Positions 14,401 through 27,507 of a stretch of 64,000 nucleotides of DNA are shown piece by piece. The notes under the pieces are model-generated. The model had not been told where the DNA came from. It did not search any database and worked only from the letters and a program-made list of their open reading frames with translations. This stretch comes from Melanocharis versteri (taxonomy: Eukaryota; Chordata; Aves; Passeriformes; Melanocharitidae). A program made the position numbers and the translations under genes. Where the stretch lies: the NCBI GenBank assembly GCA_013397845.1, contig VZTG01001881.1, positions 448,816 through 512,815 on the forward strand. Direction: 5' to 3'. Each line of letters opens with the position of its first letter. Position 1 is the stretch's first letter.

Positions 14401-15233
14401 CTTTTTCAGTCCATTGAAGACAGATTTAAGTGACATCTGGCACAAATAAAAGGCCTTTGCCCAGTCTTCAAGATACAAGAGGTGATACGATAGTAGGAGA
14501 ATATTCGAATGTACTTATTTGAATATGCATAGCTGGAAATACTAATATGTCTGATAGTCAGCTGCACATTATTTCCTTCATATTTTTTCCCCGAGAACTC
14601 CTAAGAACTGGTGTAGAACTTCCAAACAGAGCAAGTCCTAGTATTTTTCTCACTAATTTTAATCAAGATGGATTTGGTTAGGTCATACACCAATGTTTAC
14701 AGCTACCTCAGAAATTACAGAAGTCTACCCACACAAAGATTTATCTTCTAAAACAAGTTTCACTTATGTGCCTGTAATTTCATCTACATATTTTGTCCTA
14801 AAACTCTGAAAGCAGATACAAACTGCTTCAAGAAAACGTTTTGCATCAAAAAACCTGTAGCACGCTGTTCCAAATATTATGACAAGTAAACCATTCTGTT
14901 CAGACTTATTACACTACACGTAAACACTACAAAACTCTTGCTTAAGAAGACATGCTGGTTATGTAATGCTTCAGGATGGAAGAGAAGTTGTACCAAAATC
15001 TCTACTCATCAACCCAAAATCCAGGGCTCAAAGCTCCTTCAGGCAGTATGTCTCAAAGAGGAAAGCTCTAAGTAAAGAGGCAAAAAGAGTAAGACCTAGA
15101 ACTAATAAGTAGTACAATCAGAACTAACACAGGTACTTGTCAGACAGGACTCCCTTCCAAGAGGATTTTTTCCAACAAGCAATTTATGTTGACTATCAAT
15201 CAGCTAAAACCCATAACCCTCATATATACTTAC
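11433..15233 (-). other. MTUS1: MTUS1 intron 4
   Basis: A 3.8-kb intron. It contains A-rich runs at about 11792-11823 and 12511-12530, and a short G-rich stretch near 14310-14322. No exon, RNA gene or recognisable transposon was seen. Confidence 0.85.
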
Positions 15234-15416
15234 AATTAGCGCTGAAAAGACTTTGCTCACTCTGAGCACTGCTGACTGATGAGAGGCTAGGTGTTCTCTC
15301 AAGTACTGATCTTTTGACAGGCACTTTGGATTTGGCAAGGGATTTACCAAAACTAGTCCATGAGGCTGGAGAATTTTTCACTGAGGCATGCTTCCCTCCT
15401 GGCAAAGATCCTACAC
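15234..15416 (-). CDS. MTUS1: MTUS1 exon 4, symmetric exon (residues 729-789)
   Basis: This 183-base exon follows acceptor TTGACAG at 15417 and ends at donor CTAATT/GTAAGT. It completes codon 729 (Gly) with its first two bases and leaves one base, so both junctions are phase 1 and the exon can be skipped without a frameshift. The peptide contains SPASWTSFGKSLAKSKVPVK and then RTPSLSSVSSAQSEQSLFS. These match human MTUS1 around QSSWVNLPRPLPKSKASLK and TGSTPSIASTHSELS. It is basic at the front and Ser-rich at the back. A second AG six bases inside the exon (GTGTAG) could serve as an alternative acceptor that drops two residues. By position and size it corresponds to the human segment of about 54 residues that I believe distinguishes ATIP3a from ATIP3b; that link is inference. 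Confidence 0.93.
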
Positions 15417-18400
15417 CTGTCAATTAGGGGGGGAAAGAGGAGGGAGAAAGAAGAACAAAAGGAGTAGGAAAGAGACTTAAACAATTGCTTCTTTCACACA
15501 TTTGCCTACAAATAAAAATATTTACACAGTAAAAATCCATATAAAATGGCTTAATCTACTTCCTATTGATACGGTAAAAAGTGCTGGAAATGCAGAAAAA
15601 CAGTTCCAAGGACTTAAACCCTTAGAAATAAGTCAAGAGCTTTACAGATTTGCCTTCAATGCAAACATCTGCACACAAAACATAAAGTAGTTTTTTTGCA
15701 TTTTCCCGCCTCGCATTATGGTTCGCTGTACTGGCAATCCCACAAAAATATAACCCACATTTCAAAGACAATCTAAGAAAGGATTCTTCTGTTTATTCCT
15801 CCCCAAAACAGATTTACAACCCCACTCCCCTTTGACAGAACACTTTAAAAGATAATATCCTTTCAAGGAATAAGACAGCATGAGAGTATAAAATTGCTTT
15901 GTAGTCATATAATATCCTGAAAACTGAGCAGTTCTACAGAACTAGTTTAACAGCACTTCCTAAACCAAGTTATTAATGGCCAGTGGGGCAGAAACATTTT
16001 TGTATTAAGTCCAGTTTTCATTTGAGCTTGTTGAATACAAACACCCAACAGCTAAGTTAATCAAATAGGAAAAGGACCTATACAGGAGGTAGATGTAGGA
16101 GGAGCTCAGTCTTGTACTACTAACAAAGCAAATACACTTTCCACAAAAAAATCTGAGTTTAGTCAAATTAAGCTTTTAGTTTATTTCCTGAAAAGTGTGC
16201 ACCTAGATTAAAATTTCAATGGCCCAGAGAAGTTATATATACACAGACTTCTCTTGCAAGCTCTGAGCTGACTCCTGTTAGCTCCATTATCAAGATCAAG
16301 ATCAGCCTTCTAACCATGGATAAGAGGTTTTTGTTTTTGTATAAAAACAGAGATATGGAAGACAGACTTATATTTTTTTAGAAAATATTTTTTTATTTAT
16401 TATAACAAAAACTAAAATATGTTAATTTCTCAAGTCACTGTCATTTTCAAGGCTGCTGGACAGTTTATCTTACTGGAAAAGAAACAACTACAGTGTCTCA
16501 GGTTTGACTTAAAACAATCAAATTTCTACTTAAAGGGAATACCTTTCCCTTTGTTCTTGTCACTATAAACCACATTTCAACCTCACTTAAGCTAGAAGAC
16601 TGCTGAAATACGAAAAAATTAGCTAGTAATTTCACCTTAAACAACACTAGTTTTACTACAGGATTTCTACTCTTAAATACTAACAACCAAGAAACCTTCA
16701 ATTTGCACCAAACCCAGGAAATCATGACATTAAGGAGATTGCATTAAATTTTACACAGGAAAAACATGCCCAATGTCTGCCTTTCAACAGTAGGTGGTGT
16801 GACAGCATCAGATAACTTGTCTCAAAACATCCTGTATCAAGCACGCAAAACCAGGAACAGGACTGGTAAAGGAAGGTATGTCCAAGCTACTTCCCTCAGT
16901 TCAGATCAATTCAGAAACAAAAGAGAAACCTCACTTACAATATATACTAAACCTGCATTAGCATGTTACGTACTACTGGTCACAGAATATAACACACAAG
17001 ATTCAATGAGCAATTAAACGAGCTTTGCAGCAGAGATCTCTCTTCCCAGGTGCACTTTTACTACTTATCATTACTATGCAGAACTCTGATTCTGTATATA
17101 GCTTTACTGTAGCCTGGTATTAAACCTCTAAGACAAAATTATCAGCCATATTTTAGAATTTTTTGTAAGTTACTGAAGGAGACAATTGAATACATGAAAC
17201 ATGCTAAAGCGCATACAAGCTTTGTTGTACTATGAGAACACCACAAACCACAAATTCACACTTACTAAAAACTGAAAGAGCACTCCAGACAACGTAACAT
17301 AAATAATTCTATATGTTTGACCAAAAAAGTTTCTCTCATATTTGCACGTCATAAAACAAACCTGACAAGTTTATAAAACTTTCCACATTGTTTTCTAAAA
17401 TCTTGTTTCATTAATGGGTCAACATACCAGGAAAATAACTAATCCAAACCAGTCAGAAATTCCCGTTCTAAACAGCTTCCCAGCAAAACAAGGTACAAAC
17501 TCAAACAACTCCCCCAAAAAACAAACAGAACAAAGTGCCACTGTACGAACACTGTGTGTTAAGTTGGTATGACTTAGTGAGTTTAAGCTCTATGTTACAA
17601 AAGGCAGCTAGAGGAACAAATGAATTTTATCAGCTGCATTTGATTACTTAAAAGATGAAGGTAACGTGTTTGATTGCTATTGTGTTGGACCCGTTCATCC
17701 ACTCCAAAACACACAGGAACAAAATCCTGTTTTATTCACAGTGATTTCCACTCAAGAGGGGTCAAAGTAAGCATGTGAAAATCTCAGTCTTGTCTAGTAC
17801 TGCATGTTCCCTAAACATGATCTGCAGCAAGCCCAGCTTCTCTGCAGAGGCTGGAGTGTGGCAGTGCTCTGAACTCAAACCCAACCAGAGAGCACAGCAA
17901 CCTCTAGGATGATGGGTTGCAAAAGCAGGTCAAACAGATGACCTTTTCTCTTGGGTTTTCTGCTGCTCGGTACTTTCCTATAATGCTTCTATTAAAGTAA
18001 TTACTCAAGCACTCAAATACACTTTTCAAAAGCCCAGCTCGAGGGAGAATTTAAGTCATGACACAAGATCATTAAGCAACTACTCTAGGTATTACTTCAA
18101 CTAATGGTTTTGAAAGTTTTTTCGTAAGTACCATTCCCTAAGAAAGGAGTTACACAGAATTAAATGCCAAGGTTTTGAAGACAGAAGCAGGAAGATACAG
18201 TATACAAACAAAAGTATTGGAAATGAGCATAAAAGCAGGATATTTAGTCAACCATTATTATAAAGACAACAAGCAGCAGCATCAAAGTAACAGGCTTTCA
18301 TCAGTTATTTAATCTAGTCACTGAAGTGGGATACCAGAAATACCACATTCCTCTACAGTGAACTAATGAGTTGGCAATTCTTTAGAAAAAAGTCTCCATG

Positions 18401-19457
18401 CAACAACCATGTTACTTAAACTATGTTAAAGTCTCTCTTGCATTGGAATGGAAATAAGCAAAGAACAAAGCTCATTCTTCAAGAAGCTCTGAAGTCAGCT
18501 TTCATATCCTTATTCAAATAATCATCCTTTCATATCAATCCATCATAGGTGGTTATTGTTAAGAAAAAGTTAAGGCTTCCTTTAAACAGCACTGGAGCCT
18601 AAAAAACCTCACACTGACAGAATGTTGATATGAGGCAGACTGTAAAGCCAAATACATATTCACAAATTCTGAAATTTCATGTCCACCATTTCAAAACACA
18701 TCAACACATTTTACATCTAGAGCTGGACACTGAGCAACGGGCATTCACAGAGCTACCCGACACCTGGAAATGAGTGGTTGGAACTCTTTTCCAAACACAA
18801 ACTTTGGGCACACTAAGTGCAAAAGGAGTTTTTTGAAGGATGCTTTTTGTTGTTGCCGCTTTTGTTTAAACCTAAAGCTAACACTAATAGTTGGTTTGGC
18901 CCTTCATTGCCTAATCTCTTGAAAATGTTGAATTTTGGATTTTTGCTTTACGCATTTCTGATTTTCCCTGCGAGTTTAAAAATCCAAAGGGCTCTGTTTT
19001 AAAAATTCCGAATTTCTTAGCTGCTGAAAAAGCCCAGTCTAAGCCTACAGTATAGTCTTGATAAAGCACAGGGAGGAAACCTTCAAGAGAACAAGCTATT
19101 TTTTGGCATCTATTGAAAAGAGCAAGTAAATAATGGAAAGACAAACTGGACTTTGGTATTGTTTCCAGCATACCGATCTTAACATACGTGTAAGAGTGCT
19201 TATGGTTGTCATTTTAAACAGTGTAAAGCCGCAGCAACACTAACAGTTTTCTGATGGCTGCAAGCTCCCCAGTTTGCCTGATTAGCCATTCAGCATTATT
19301 AATTATACTAGCTATTATGTTATACATGTATCAGTGCTCCTTCAAAGAAGGAAGAGTGGTTACAGTATGTTTCGTAATTCTAAGGTAATGTCTTTCTAAT
19401 TATCTTTCCCTTTTTAAGTCTCAAATTACTACCAAAATTACCAAAAAGGCAGGACAC

Positions 19458-19738
19458 TGTTGTGGACGTGCAGTCCTAAGAATTTTCTCCTTCTCACGAA
19501 CCGTGTAGGAAAACAAAGATAAACTGGAACATTTTTACTCTCTTTCTAATCTTATGTTTTGCTAACTGGAGCTGTAAGGCTTCAGCCAATCACCCTGGGG
19601 GGTGGGACGACACTGTCCAATCACTATTATGTATATATCTCTCTATAAAAAGTTAGAATCAAAATAAAATCTGTCACACTTCTGCTTTCTACACTGCTTG
19701 GCGTGGTTTTTGGCTCCTTACTGCCGCAAACAGCGACA
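19458..19738 (+). mobile_element. Solo LTR of an endogenous retrovirus
   Basis: A segment of about 281 bases starting TGTTG and ending CGACA, near-inverted termini as in retroviral LTRs. Inside, in the correct order, are two CCAAT boxes (about 19585-19590 and 19616-19621), a TATAAAA box (19644-19650) and an AATAAA polyadenylation signal (19663-19668). A GC-richer tail follows, like an R-U5 region. No gag, pol or env remnant is visible on either side, so this looks like a solo LTR left by recombination. A clear target-site duplication is not visible; the flanks read GACAC and CATTC. The exact boundaries are therefore uncertain by a few bases. It sits in intron 3, antisense to MTUS1. Confidence 0.72.
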
Positions 19739-22700
19739 CATTCTTACATTACATTGCTATGAATGCTCAAATGTTCAACATAAACATGGACAAAAACAGG
19801 GAATGTGAAGTTACTTCTGGGTCTTGAAATATTTATAGGAGAGAAATCTACTTGTTTAGCAGATAACAACTGGTCAGAGAACAGTTTATATACTAAGGCA
19901 AGATTCAATTCTCCATTGATACAGACTTCCACAGCATTCCTCCCATTCCCCTAAAATCCTTAGACACGTAGCAAGGAACCAGCAGTAAGCTAGCGCCAAA
20001 AATATAACTAGGGTGTCAGTAGCCATGCAGGTAGCTGTTCACGTGTTCTTCCCCTTGCAGCTAAACACTCTTGGACTAAATCTGGAGAACGCATCATCAC
20101 TACTACAGAGCATTTATCAGCAGTTACCAACAACCAAAACAACCCTTTTTCTTCCCTCAAATGATCCTACCATCAGAAGAATGACTGGGGTGTTTTCAAT
20201 TAGGGGAAGAGAGAGGAAGAGTAGCTACAAAGAGAAGTCTCATGTATGCCTACTGTTCAATTTCACTTTTCTCCCTTCCCATCTGGTCCAGTTTTGAAAT
20301 GTGGCAGATTCCCTCCTAGTTAAACCCTTCCACAATCAGAGACTTCTCCCTTCCTCATCTTCCCTTTAACTGCCTTGCATTGTGACTCCTCAAGCATCTA
20401 GTAACAGCCAGTAACAGCCCTTCTCTTCCCTGGCCTCAAGTTTGAGCTCACACCTGTTCTCTCACCTCTTGTTTGCCCACAATGATGCCTGCTGGATTTA
20501 GTCCATTTTAGGTTTTTCCTTTTGTAGACTGAACTAGAGCAGCCCCACAAGAGACCACGTGTGCACAGTCATGCTGCCACCTCCTATGACCCCAGGCAAA
20601 GCCTGTCTCTGGACAGCAGATAGTTTTACGCCAGCTTCCCAGCCACAGTAATGGCAAAGCTTGCCCACTCCGGTTTCGCCAGGAGACTGTCATAGGCTGT
20701 ATGCTGACTTAAACTTAGATTGCAGCTTTAAAACTCATGTTATCTACAAATCTTTTAAGTTTTCTGTTGTGGGAGTTCATGTGTTCCTTGAATGAAAGAG
20801 GAAGCTCACTGCAGCAAAACAAATACAAATTTCTTTAGGAAGACAATTATGCATATATCCCTCCTCCTTTACCTCTGCCCCAAGAGAATTCAGAACTAAG
20901 CAGTACAGGCAAAGAGTTATTTGAAGACACACCAGCATGTCCTTGCAAGTAAATGACTAGGCACCAAGAAATTCCCCTGCAGGGAAGTAGTGCACACCTC
21001 TGTCCTAAAGGAGAATATTCTTATAGATACATCCACGTTTCTGACAGCATCAATATGCTGACTGTTAGAATCAGTCTCTGCAAGTACGATCACGCTTCTT
21101 GGTACAGGTACAACATATTAAAACTTCAATGGGGCTAGTCACAAAATTGCCTGTAAAAAGTCTGGGAACATATGTGAAGAAATTATTTCCCCACCTATGG
21201 TCACTGATGGTACCTTTAACAAAGCTGACAGAATGAAATGCTCCCTTCTGGAAGCCAGTAGAGCACCTGAATTACACATAAACTCAAATATTTCCAACTC
21301 CCTCTCCCTCTTCTCCCCCAACCCTCAAAACTTAGAGAACCACATCCAAATTATCCAGATATAAATTAGCCAACTTGATTTGAAATAATTAATTGCAACA
21401 GATCCCATATTACCTCACAAACAAAAACCCTTTCATTTTTACTAGTTTCTCATGGTCAACTTGACTTCTAAAGCTAAATAGGAAGTATTTTATCCCAAAA
21501 TACGTTTTTATTATTAACCCTATGAAAGGCTTGCAAAAACATGAGCGGCACCTATCCCACAGGAAGAGCGCCTTGTTGATGAAAAGTAACAAAAGAAAAT
21601 AGGTGTCAAAGTTATGGTAACCTTTTCTGCTAGTGTATGTAGTCGACACTAAGAGCAAATTGACAAAGCTACATTCAGATTACATCATTTTATGGCTCCT
21701 TTCTGGCTTCAAATTGTGAATTTACCATTTTGTAGATGAATGATCAACACCTGGGACAGGGGTTTATTCAGCACAAGTAGTAAATATATTGCTCCAGGCA
21801 GCTTCCAGCAAATCATTCCTGTTGAGGATGTCCAGGAGGTAAGGATGAAGTAGACTGGAAACATCACCAGGCAAGTCCAACTCAAGCAATTGGAGAAACA
21901 ATAAACAGCAGGGCTCCCAGGCCTTCACAATTTACACTGTTTTCTCAACCCTCACAAACTCATCAACTGGACAAAAGCCCTTTTGGATACACTGAGTAAG
22001 TTTTTCCCCAGTTTAGAGAACTGGTTATGAGATACAGAGTCACAATGCAGTGGAGATGTCTGGATAAAGATGACCGAAGAAGGTTCATAGACAAGCTTTG
22101 TGTCATACTATGGACTACAGACCTTATGTTCTGTGGAGACCCATGTATTGGCTTCCTCCTTCCTACACTTCTGAAGGGGAACGTGTAAGTTTAAAGCTCA
22201 CTTTTAACACAGGCTTTAATTAGTACAGATACATTAAAGAAAAGTAGACTGAAACCAAGTAATCTGGACTAAGATGGACAAATAAACCTCTTGGGTAAAT
22301 TAGTGTATGAGGAACCTGCTTTTAGGATCCATAAAAGAAGCTGGCTACTCTGTAAAAGGAAAGCGTAAATAGACTAGCTGAAACTAAATTTTAAACCTTA
22401 TCTGCAGACCCTGGTGCATTCCAGACCTGTTTATGAGAAAGTATATGGACACCTTTACAAGTGACTGTCTATTCTAGGATTTTGAGTAAAGTCACAACTG
22501 TTTCAGTCCAGAGAACCTGGAAGTTATGTCTGTCTTTTTAAATATTTTGTTTCCTCTTGGCAGCATGTCAATCCAGCTTTAAAGAGTCACATGGTAGATA
22601 ACAGCAATGATACAAGCTGAAAACTTATTTTCAGTAACTATATTTGGGTTGGCTCCTAGTTCAGTGTCAGAACAAAGACTCGAGGACTGTGGGAATGCTT

Positions 22701-25119
22701 AGTGGAACTAAATTGTTTTGGTCCTGCTTCACTAGTATTGTGAAAGGCTATACCAAGAAATCCTGAATCACCAAATTTATGTATGTGGCCTAGGTTTGCC
22801 AGCTGTATGAAAACTGATTGAAACCATTTGGGTTGAGTTTTCCATCTGAGAAGCCTTTCTTTGAGCAATGAACAGCAATAACACTCAATAACATAACGAG
22901 TCTTAATCTGTCACTGCCTGTTCCGGTTTTAACTATGGAAGCTTCTCTCAATCACACATTTAATGCATGATCAAGCCAAAATTAAACGGAAGGAATTTAG
23001 CAATTATGAACTAAAAAGAAAATCAGTATTTCAAAGTATCACTAAACCTGCATGCACATATTTTCTACAGCATTTGGGGAATTATTTTTCCCATGCCTCT
23101 GGTAGTTGCAGAACACAAGAAAAGTCCTTCAGTATGATCAACTTGTCATAAGGGAAAGGTATCTCTTGTTCAAAAACATCTGTAAGGAAACACAGAATTC
23201 ATACTTTCAAGCTTCTCCGTACCCAAGCTTTTAAATGCTATGAAATACCCTCAAGAGAAAAAGGGAGTGACCACTGGATTAGATTCATGAAAATGACAAG
23301 TAAAGCACAGGGCAATTACACTGCTGAAGGGATATCTGTGACTTAAATCATAGATAAAAGCGTACCTGTAATGTCAAAAAAAAAACCTCCACCAGATAGC
23401 AAGAGACATTTTTGTTACACAGACGATTTACACGGTTTCCATTGATTTCTGCAAGCCTTCAATAGTAAACAGAGGAATTATTGATACTTTCAGATTCCCG
23501 AGGAGTTTCAATTACATATAAGGCTGGGCAGAGCTCTCATCTTGACAGAGCTAAGACATCAACAACAATGTAAAGTTTCTTACAGTGAGAAATAATTTAA
23601 AGTAATGCTGTAATTTTAAGGCAGAAGTGGAGATGAAGTTATAGCATATCAGAAGTCTTACTTGGAGGTAAAGCTCCTCTCCTTTACAAAATTTCAGGTA
23701 GGTTGCAGTCAGCAAAAAAAGGTTAAAAAGGCATTGGTGGGCATATACATTTTTAGATTTACTGTGAATCATTTAGTTTCCTATTTGATGCTGTTCAAAT
23801 AATTTCCTGTGGCTCAAACTGTCACAGAGCTTTTGTTCAACTGCACAGGTGGTAATACACAATTGCTGGGGCAGGTTTGATAGCAGAAAATCTTGGAGTG
23901 ATGCTGCATGGGAACACCAAATCTCCTTGGCTTCTCCAATCCCCTTCAACTCCTCCCTTCAAGTGAGGCAAAGACATGACTCTTCCCAAACCATAACACC
24001 TCAACTGTTATCAGACTATTACTCCTCCACACTGGCTATGGTACATCCAAATTAGAAGGCTCTGTGTGTTTCCTGGGAACAAAAACAACAGTTGCTTTGA
24101 TTTTGAAACTAGTTCGAAGTCCTCCACCAGGGCTCCGAAATTATATATCCCTTCCAGTAAAAAGAGGTAAGTCAAACATGTTATTCTATGTCTCGAATTT
24201 TGATACATGTTTTCATTGACAGAAAACAAACATAGCAAAAGACATACTGCCTGCCATCCAGTACTACAGAAACCTACACACACCACCATGGGAAAGCTAC
24301 CTGTAGAGAAATACAATTTTTGTCTTAGAATAAGTCTGTCATCCTCTCTTATGAAGAAAGAGATAAACAGTTACAGAAATAATTTTGGGGCATTTAGCTT
24401 GCAGCAAATCTGGAAATCTGGTCATAGTTGCAGAAATGGGGCTTTGCCATTTCCCAAATCACTTTGGTACACTGGATCAAGGTGAGCTTGTCTTTTACCT
24501 ATTTCTAATTCAGCAAAAAATTCAAGTTCCACCTAAGATACACCAATACTGGTGAACAGTGCTCAGCAACCATTTTGAAATAAACAAACCCAGTTATTTC
24601 CAGCCTAACGTGCTCTGCAAATAACCTCACAAAAATACAGTGTTTGGGATATGAGCTCTGCTCTCCTTCTGCTGTCTTTTGTTCAGGTGAGAATAAACAA
24701 ATCTCCTGAGAAGAAATGCTTTCTATTGGGTTAGTATGCTACCACTGAGAACTTAAGTTTTACAAGCGGAAAAAAAAAGTTACCAAAATCTCAACTCCTG
24801 ACAAGTTGCAAGGATCTTGTAACTGGTGTTTTATACGTGGCATTTTTTTCTTTCATTTCTTGAACAGCCATTGTGTGACCACAATCCACTACTCAGAAGC
24901 TCTTGATTATTCTAGGAATAATACATACACTAGTACATTTTGGACAGATGCACCACTTCTGTCCCTCAACATACACATGTGAGAGTTGACATAGAGCTAT
25001 ACTATCATTTCTCTTGTTCAGTGTATTTAATGGATTCAACTACACCAACTTCTCTTGTTGCCCAATGATCCAAATATTATCAGTAACTGGCTAAGAAATA
25101 GCTGCATACATGTTAGTAC

Positions 25120-25275
25120 CTCAGCAAGAGACAAGTTTGTTAGGATTTGGACACTTTTAAGACTCAACTTGACAAATGACTGAACAACCTAGTCTGAATT
25201 CAGTACTGACCCAGTTACAGGCAGCAGGGGCTGGACTAGGTGACCTTCAGAAGTCCTTTCCTGTCTGGATTTAGC
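25120..25275 (+). mobile_element. CR1 LINE, short degraded 3' end (plus orientation)
   Basis: The order of motifs follows the end of an older CR1 subfamily: a GGACACTTTTAAGACTCAAC block, CTGAACAACCTAGTCTGAAT, then GCAGGGGCTGGACTAGGTGA and CTTCAGAAGTCCTTTCCTGT. These correspond to the conserved CR1 terminus in which a Gly-rich TTGGACTAGATGACC block precedes GGTCCCTTCCAACC. It is strongly diverged and truncated on both sides. It lies in intron 3, opposite to MTUS1. Element boundaries are approximate. Confidence 0.8.
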
Positions 25276-26585
25276 TAGCCTGTCTGTAGTCTGACAAAAT
25301 CCTGACAGCAAACAACTGTACAGCTACTGAATGATTTATCTGGGGGCTGAAGTTTAATGCCAAAGTGTTCAAATGACTCCACTGGAAAAAATAGTTATTC
25401 CCTTCAGGAATGCTTTAGCCTAAACAGGTAACTGGGTTTGGTTTACAAACTGCCACTTCGTCACAAAAAGGCTACGTACAGTTTTACTTCAAAAATGTTA
25501 AAAATAGAAGGGGTAAGAAGCAGTAGATACAGTTTACGTGGAAGGTGTGGTCGCATAATACTTTGGGGGGTTAGTAGCAATCCCAAATAACTCTTACTTT
25601 GCTCCATATCCCACCCCGTAATCCTATCCTCTGATTTGCATCAGTACAAGGTTTACCAGGGAACAAGGACACATGTTTAAAAACTCCCTTTGTAAGGGAT
25701 GGGGAAATTAACCTGATACAGTTGGATGCATTAAATTCTACTTTGTAGCACCAAAACATTGCATAAGCAAGATGAAGGGTAATATGTGCTAGGAACAGTG
25801 AACTAGGAACAGGGGATTGGGGAAAGGGCATGGAGAAAACAGATTTCTTCTCATGTGCAGCATTAAAGTTACAGTCTTATCAGATCACACCAAAGATTTT
25901 AAATGTTGAAGCGCTGCTTCATGCTTTTAGTTTAAGCAGCCTTTTTCCAACAGGAAAAATTTGGAAAATATTCTACTGACTACCATAATTTCAACATACA
26001 TGAATTAGTTAAGGAGAGACAGGTTTAGCTTAAAAAAAAACAAACAGGGGAGTAAATGTTTTTATTTTCAACAGGAAATGACTTCTGTTTCTTCTGAAAG
26101 TACATCTAATTTTTTTTTTCCTGAAGGGAAGAATTTAGTGCTATAACTCAGCTATGCTTACATTTATTTCTAGTGACAGTATCATAAATCTAATCTGGAT
26201 TAACAACCTAAAGGAAAACTCTATATCTATATCCATCTCACTTCTTCTAGGCCATAATTACAGACAGGAAAGCTCTAGGTTGGTATTTAGAGAGTTGATG
26301 AGTTCTCTAAGAAACTGGCAGCTTACAGGTTGGTGCCTGGCTCACTGAGCAAGTGCCTCACATGAGCAAGCCTCGAGTGGGAGAATAGCCTATATCCACT
26401 TTCTTTGAGGGACTCATGCCATAAAGGAATACATATACAGATTTTATCACACTTCACCACCTATATATAATTAAGAGGACTATTTTTTACTGTTTTATAA
26501 TCTTAGATTGAGTGGGTTACAAAAGAAAAAAAAAGAACAGGTTTTACTGGGTATAGCTGGGTGTGTACTTTCCAAATTACAGTGC

Positions 26586-26607
26586 GTTGTAGTGTAGTTG
26601 TAGTGTA
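26586..26607. repeat. 11-bp tandem duplication (GTTGTAGTGTA x2)
   Basis: The unit GTTGTAGTGTA occurs twice head to tail with no mismatch, in intron 3 of MTUS1. It is a minor local duplication with no evident function. Confidence 0.85.
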
Positions 26608-27311
26608 GTCATTCATAGTCAGGCTACCTTTGCAACTAGTTAGATTGCCACACTTGCTTAACAAAACCCTGCACATAACCTACCAGAGCACTTCTGGATC
26701 TCTATAATACAGTTACAGGATGTAGTTTCCAGTCATGAGATTTGAACAGCAGCCTACAGACTAGATGAGAGATTCATCCCTGCCCTTGCTATTAATCAGT
26801 CTGAGTTCAATTAGCAGCTCAAGCAGTAGTCTCACCTTCAATTATGTTCTCCCCTTTCTAGAAACTACAGAGCTGTACTAAAATTAAGTTGAACAAAATA
26901 TGTTATGTCCTGAAATAAGGGCTCATTCCCACTGGGATAGCATGCACTTGCTTATTAGGAGAGCATTGTAACTGAGCACTCTATTTTCTCCTCTTTCAAG
27001 TAATTTTAACTGTAATTTCACAAAATACTATTATATAGCCAAATATAAATAATATTTAATATTGATTTTTCTAACAGCACCACACCCTCCTAAACACACC
27101 CCTTACAAGATGAGATTTTACAACTATGAGTTGTAACCTGCCTTTTTTTTTGTCCCTGTATTAGCAATTTACAATTCAGACAGAATTATATGTAGCACTG
27201 AAATCCAGCTCTGTACCACCCTGAAAGTTGTGTCAAAACGTACATTAAGTATGATACCTTAATTTTAGGAAACTGGTGAAGTGGTAATATTCCAGTGAAA
27301 AATTCTCTTAC

Positions 27312-27507
27312 CAGAGCTTGATGACAGAAGAGCTTCTTTGTGAGAAGGTGTTCTAATAGTGCTGATAGTTTTATTTTCACATCCTCTCTTCAAGGTCGAC
27401 ACGGATGGCACCATTTTAACCTTGGGAGTTGATACACTTCGTAGTGTGATTGGGTCCTTCCTTGGTATGTTTTTCCCTTGTGTTGTCCCATCTTTCACAG
27501 AAGGCAT
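27312..27507 (-). CDS. MTUS1: MTUS1 exon 3 (residues 664-728 and first base of codon 729)
   Basis: This 196-base exon has acceptor AAAACAG before 27507 and donor CTCTG/GTAAGAG after 27312. It starts in phase 0, matching the end of exon 2, and leaves one base over. The peptide begins MPSVKDGTTQGKNI and runs to LLSSSS-G. It aligns through its length with the human segment that follows NETFEYGSLFLGS: LRSVSTPKVKMVPSVSTLKR against LRQIAAPKAKVGPPVSCLRR, and the closing SSSG is the same. The exon is basic and Ser/Thr/Pro-rich, consistent with the microtubule-binding central region of the long isoform. It opens with ATG directly at the splice junction, probably by coincidence. It cannot be skipped without a frameshift. 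Confidence 0.93.

Larger units (their letters stand above)
15417..27311 (-). other. MTUS1: MTUS1 intron 3
   Basis: An 11.9-kb intron. Its 3' end is a long, strong polypyrimidine tract (15424-15475 on the minus strand) before exon 4. It contains a CR1 3' fragment (about 25120-25275), a solo LTR (19458-19738) and a small tandem duplication (26586-26607). The rest is AT-rich, with no exon or RNA gene I can recognise. Confidence 0.85.
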
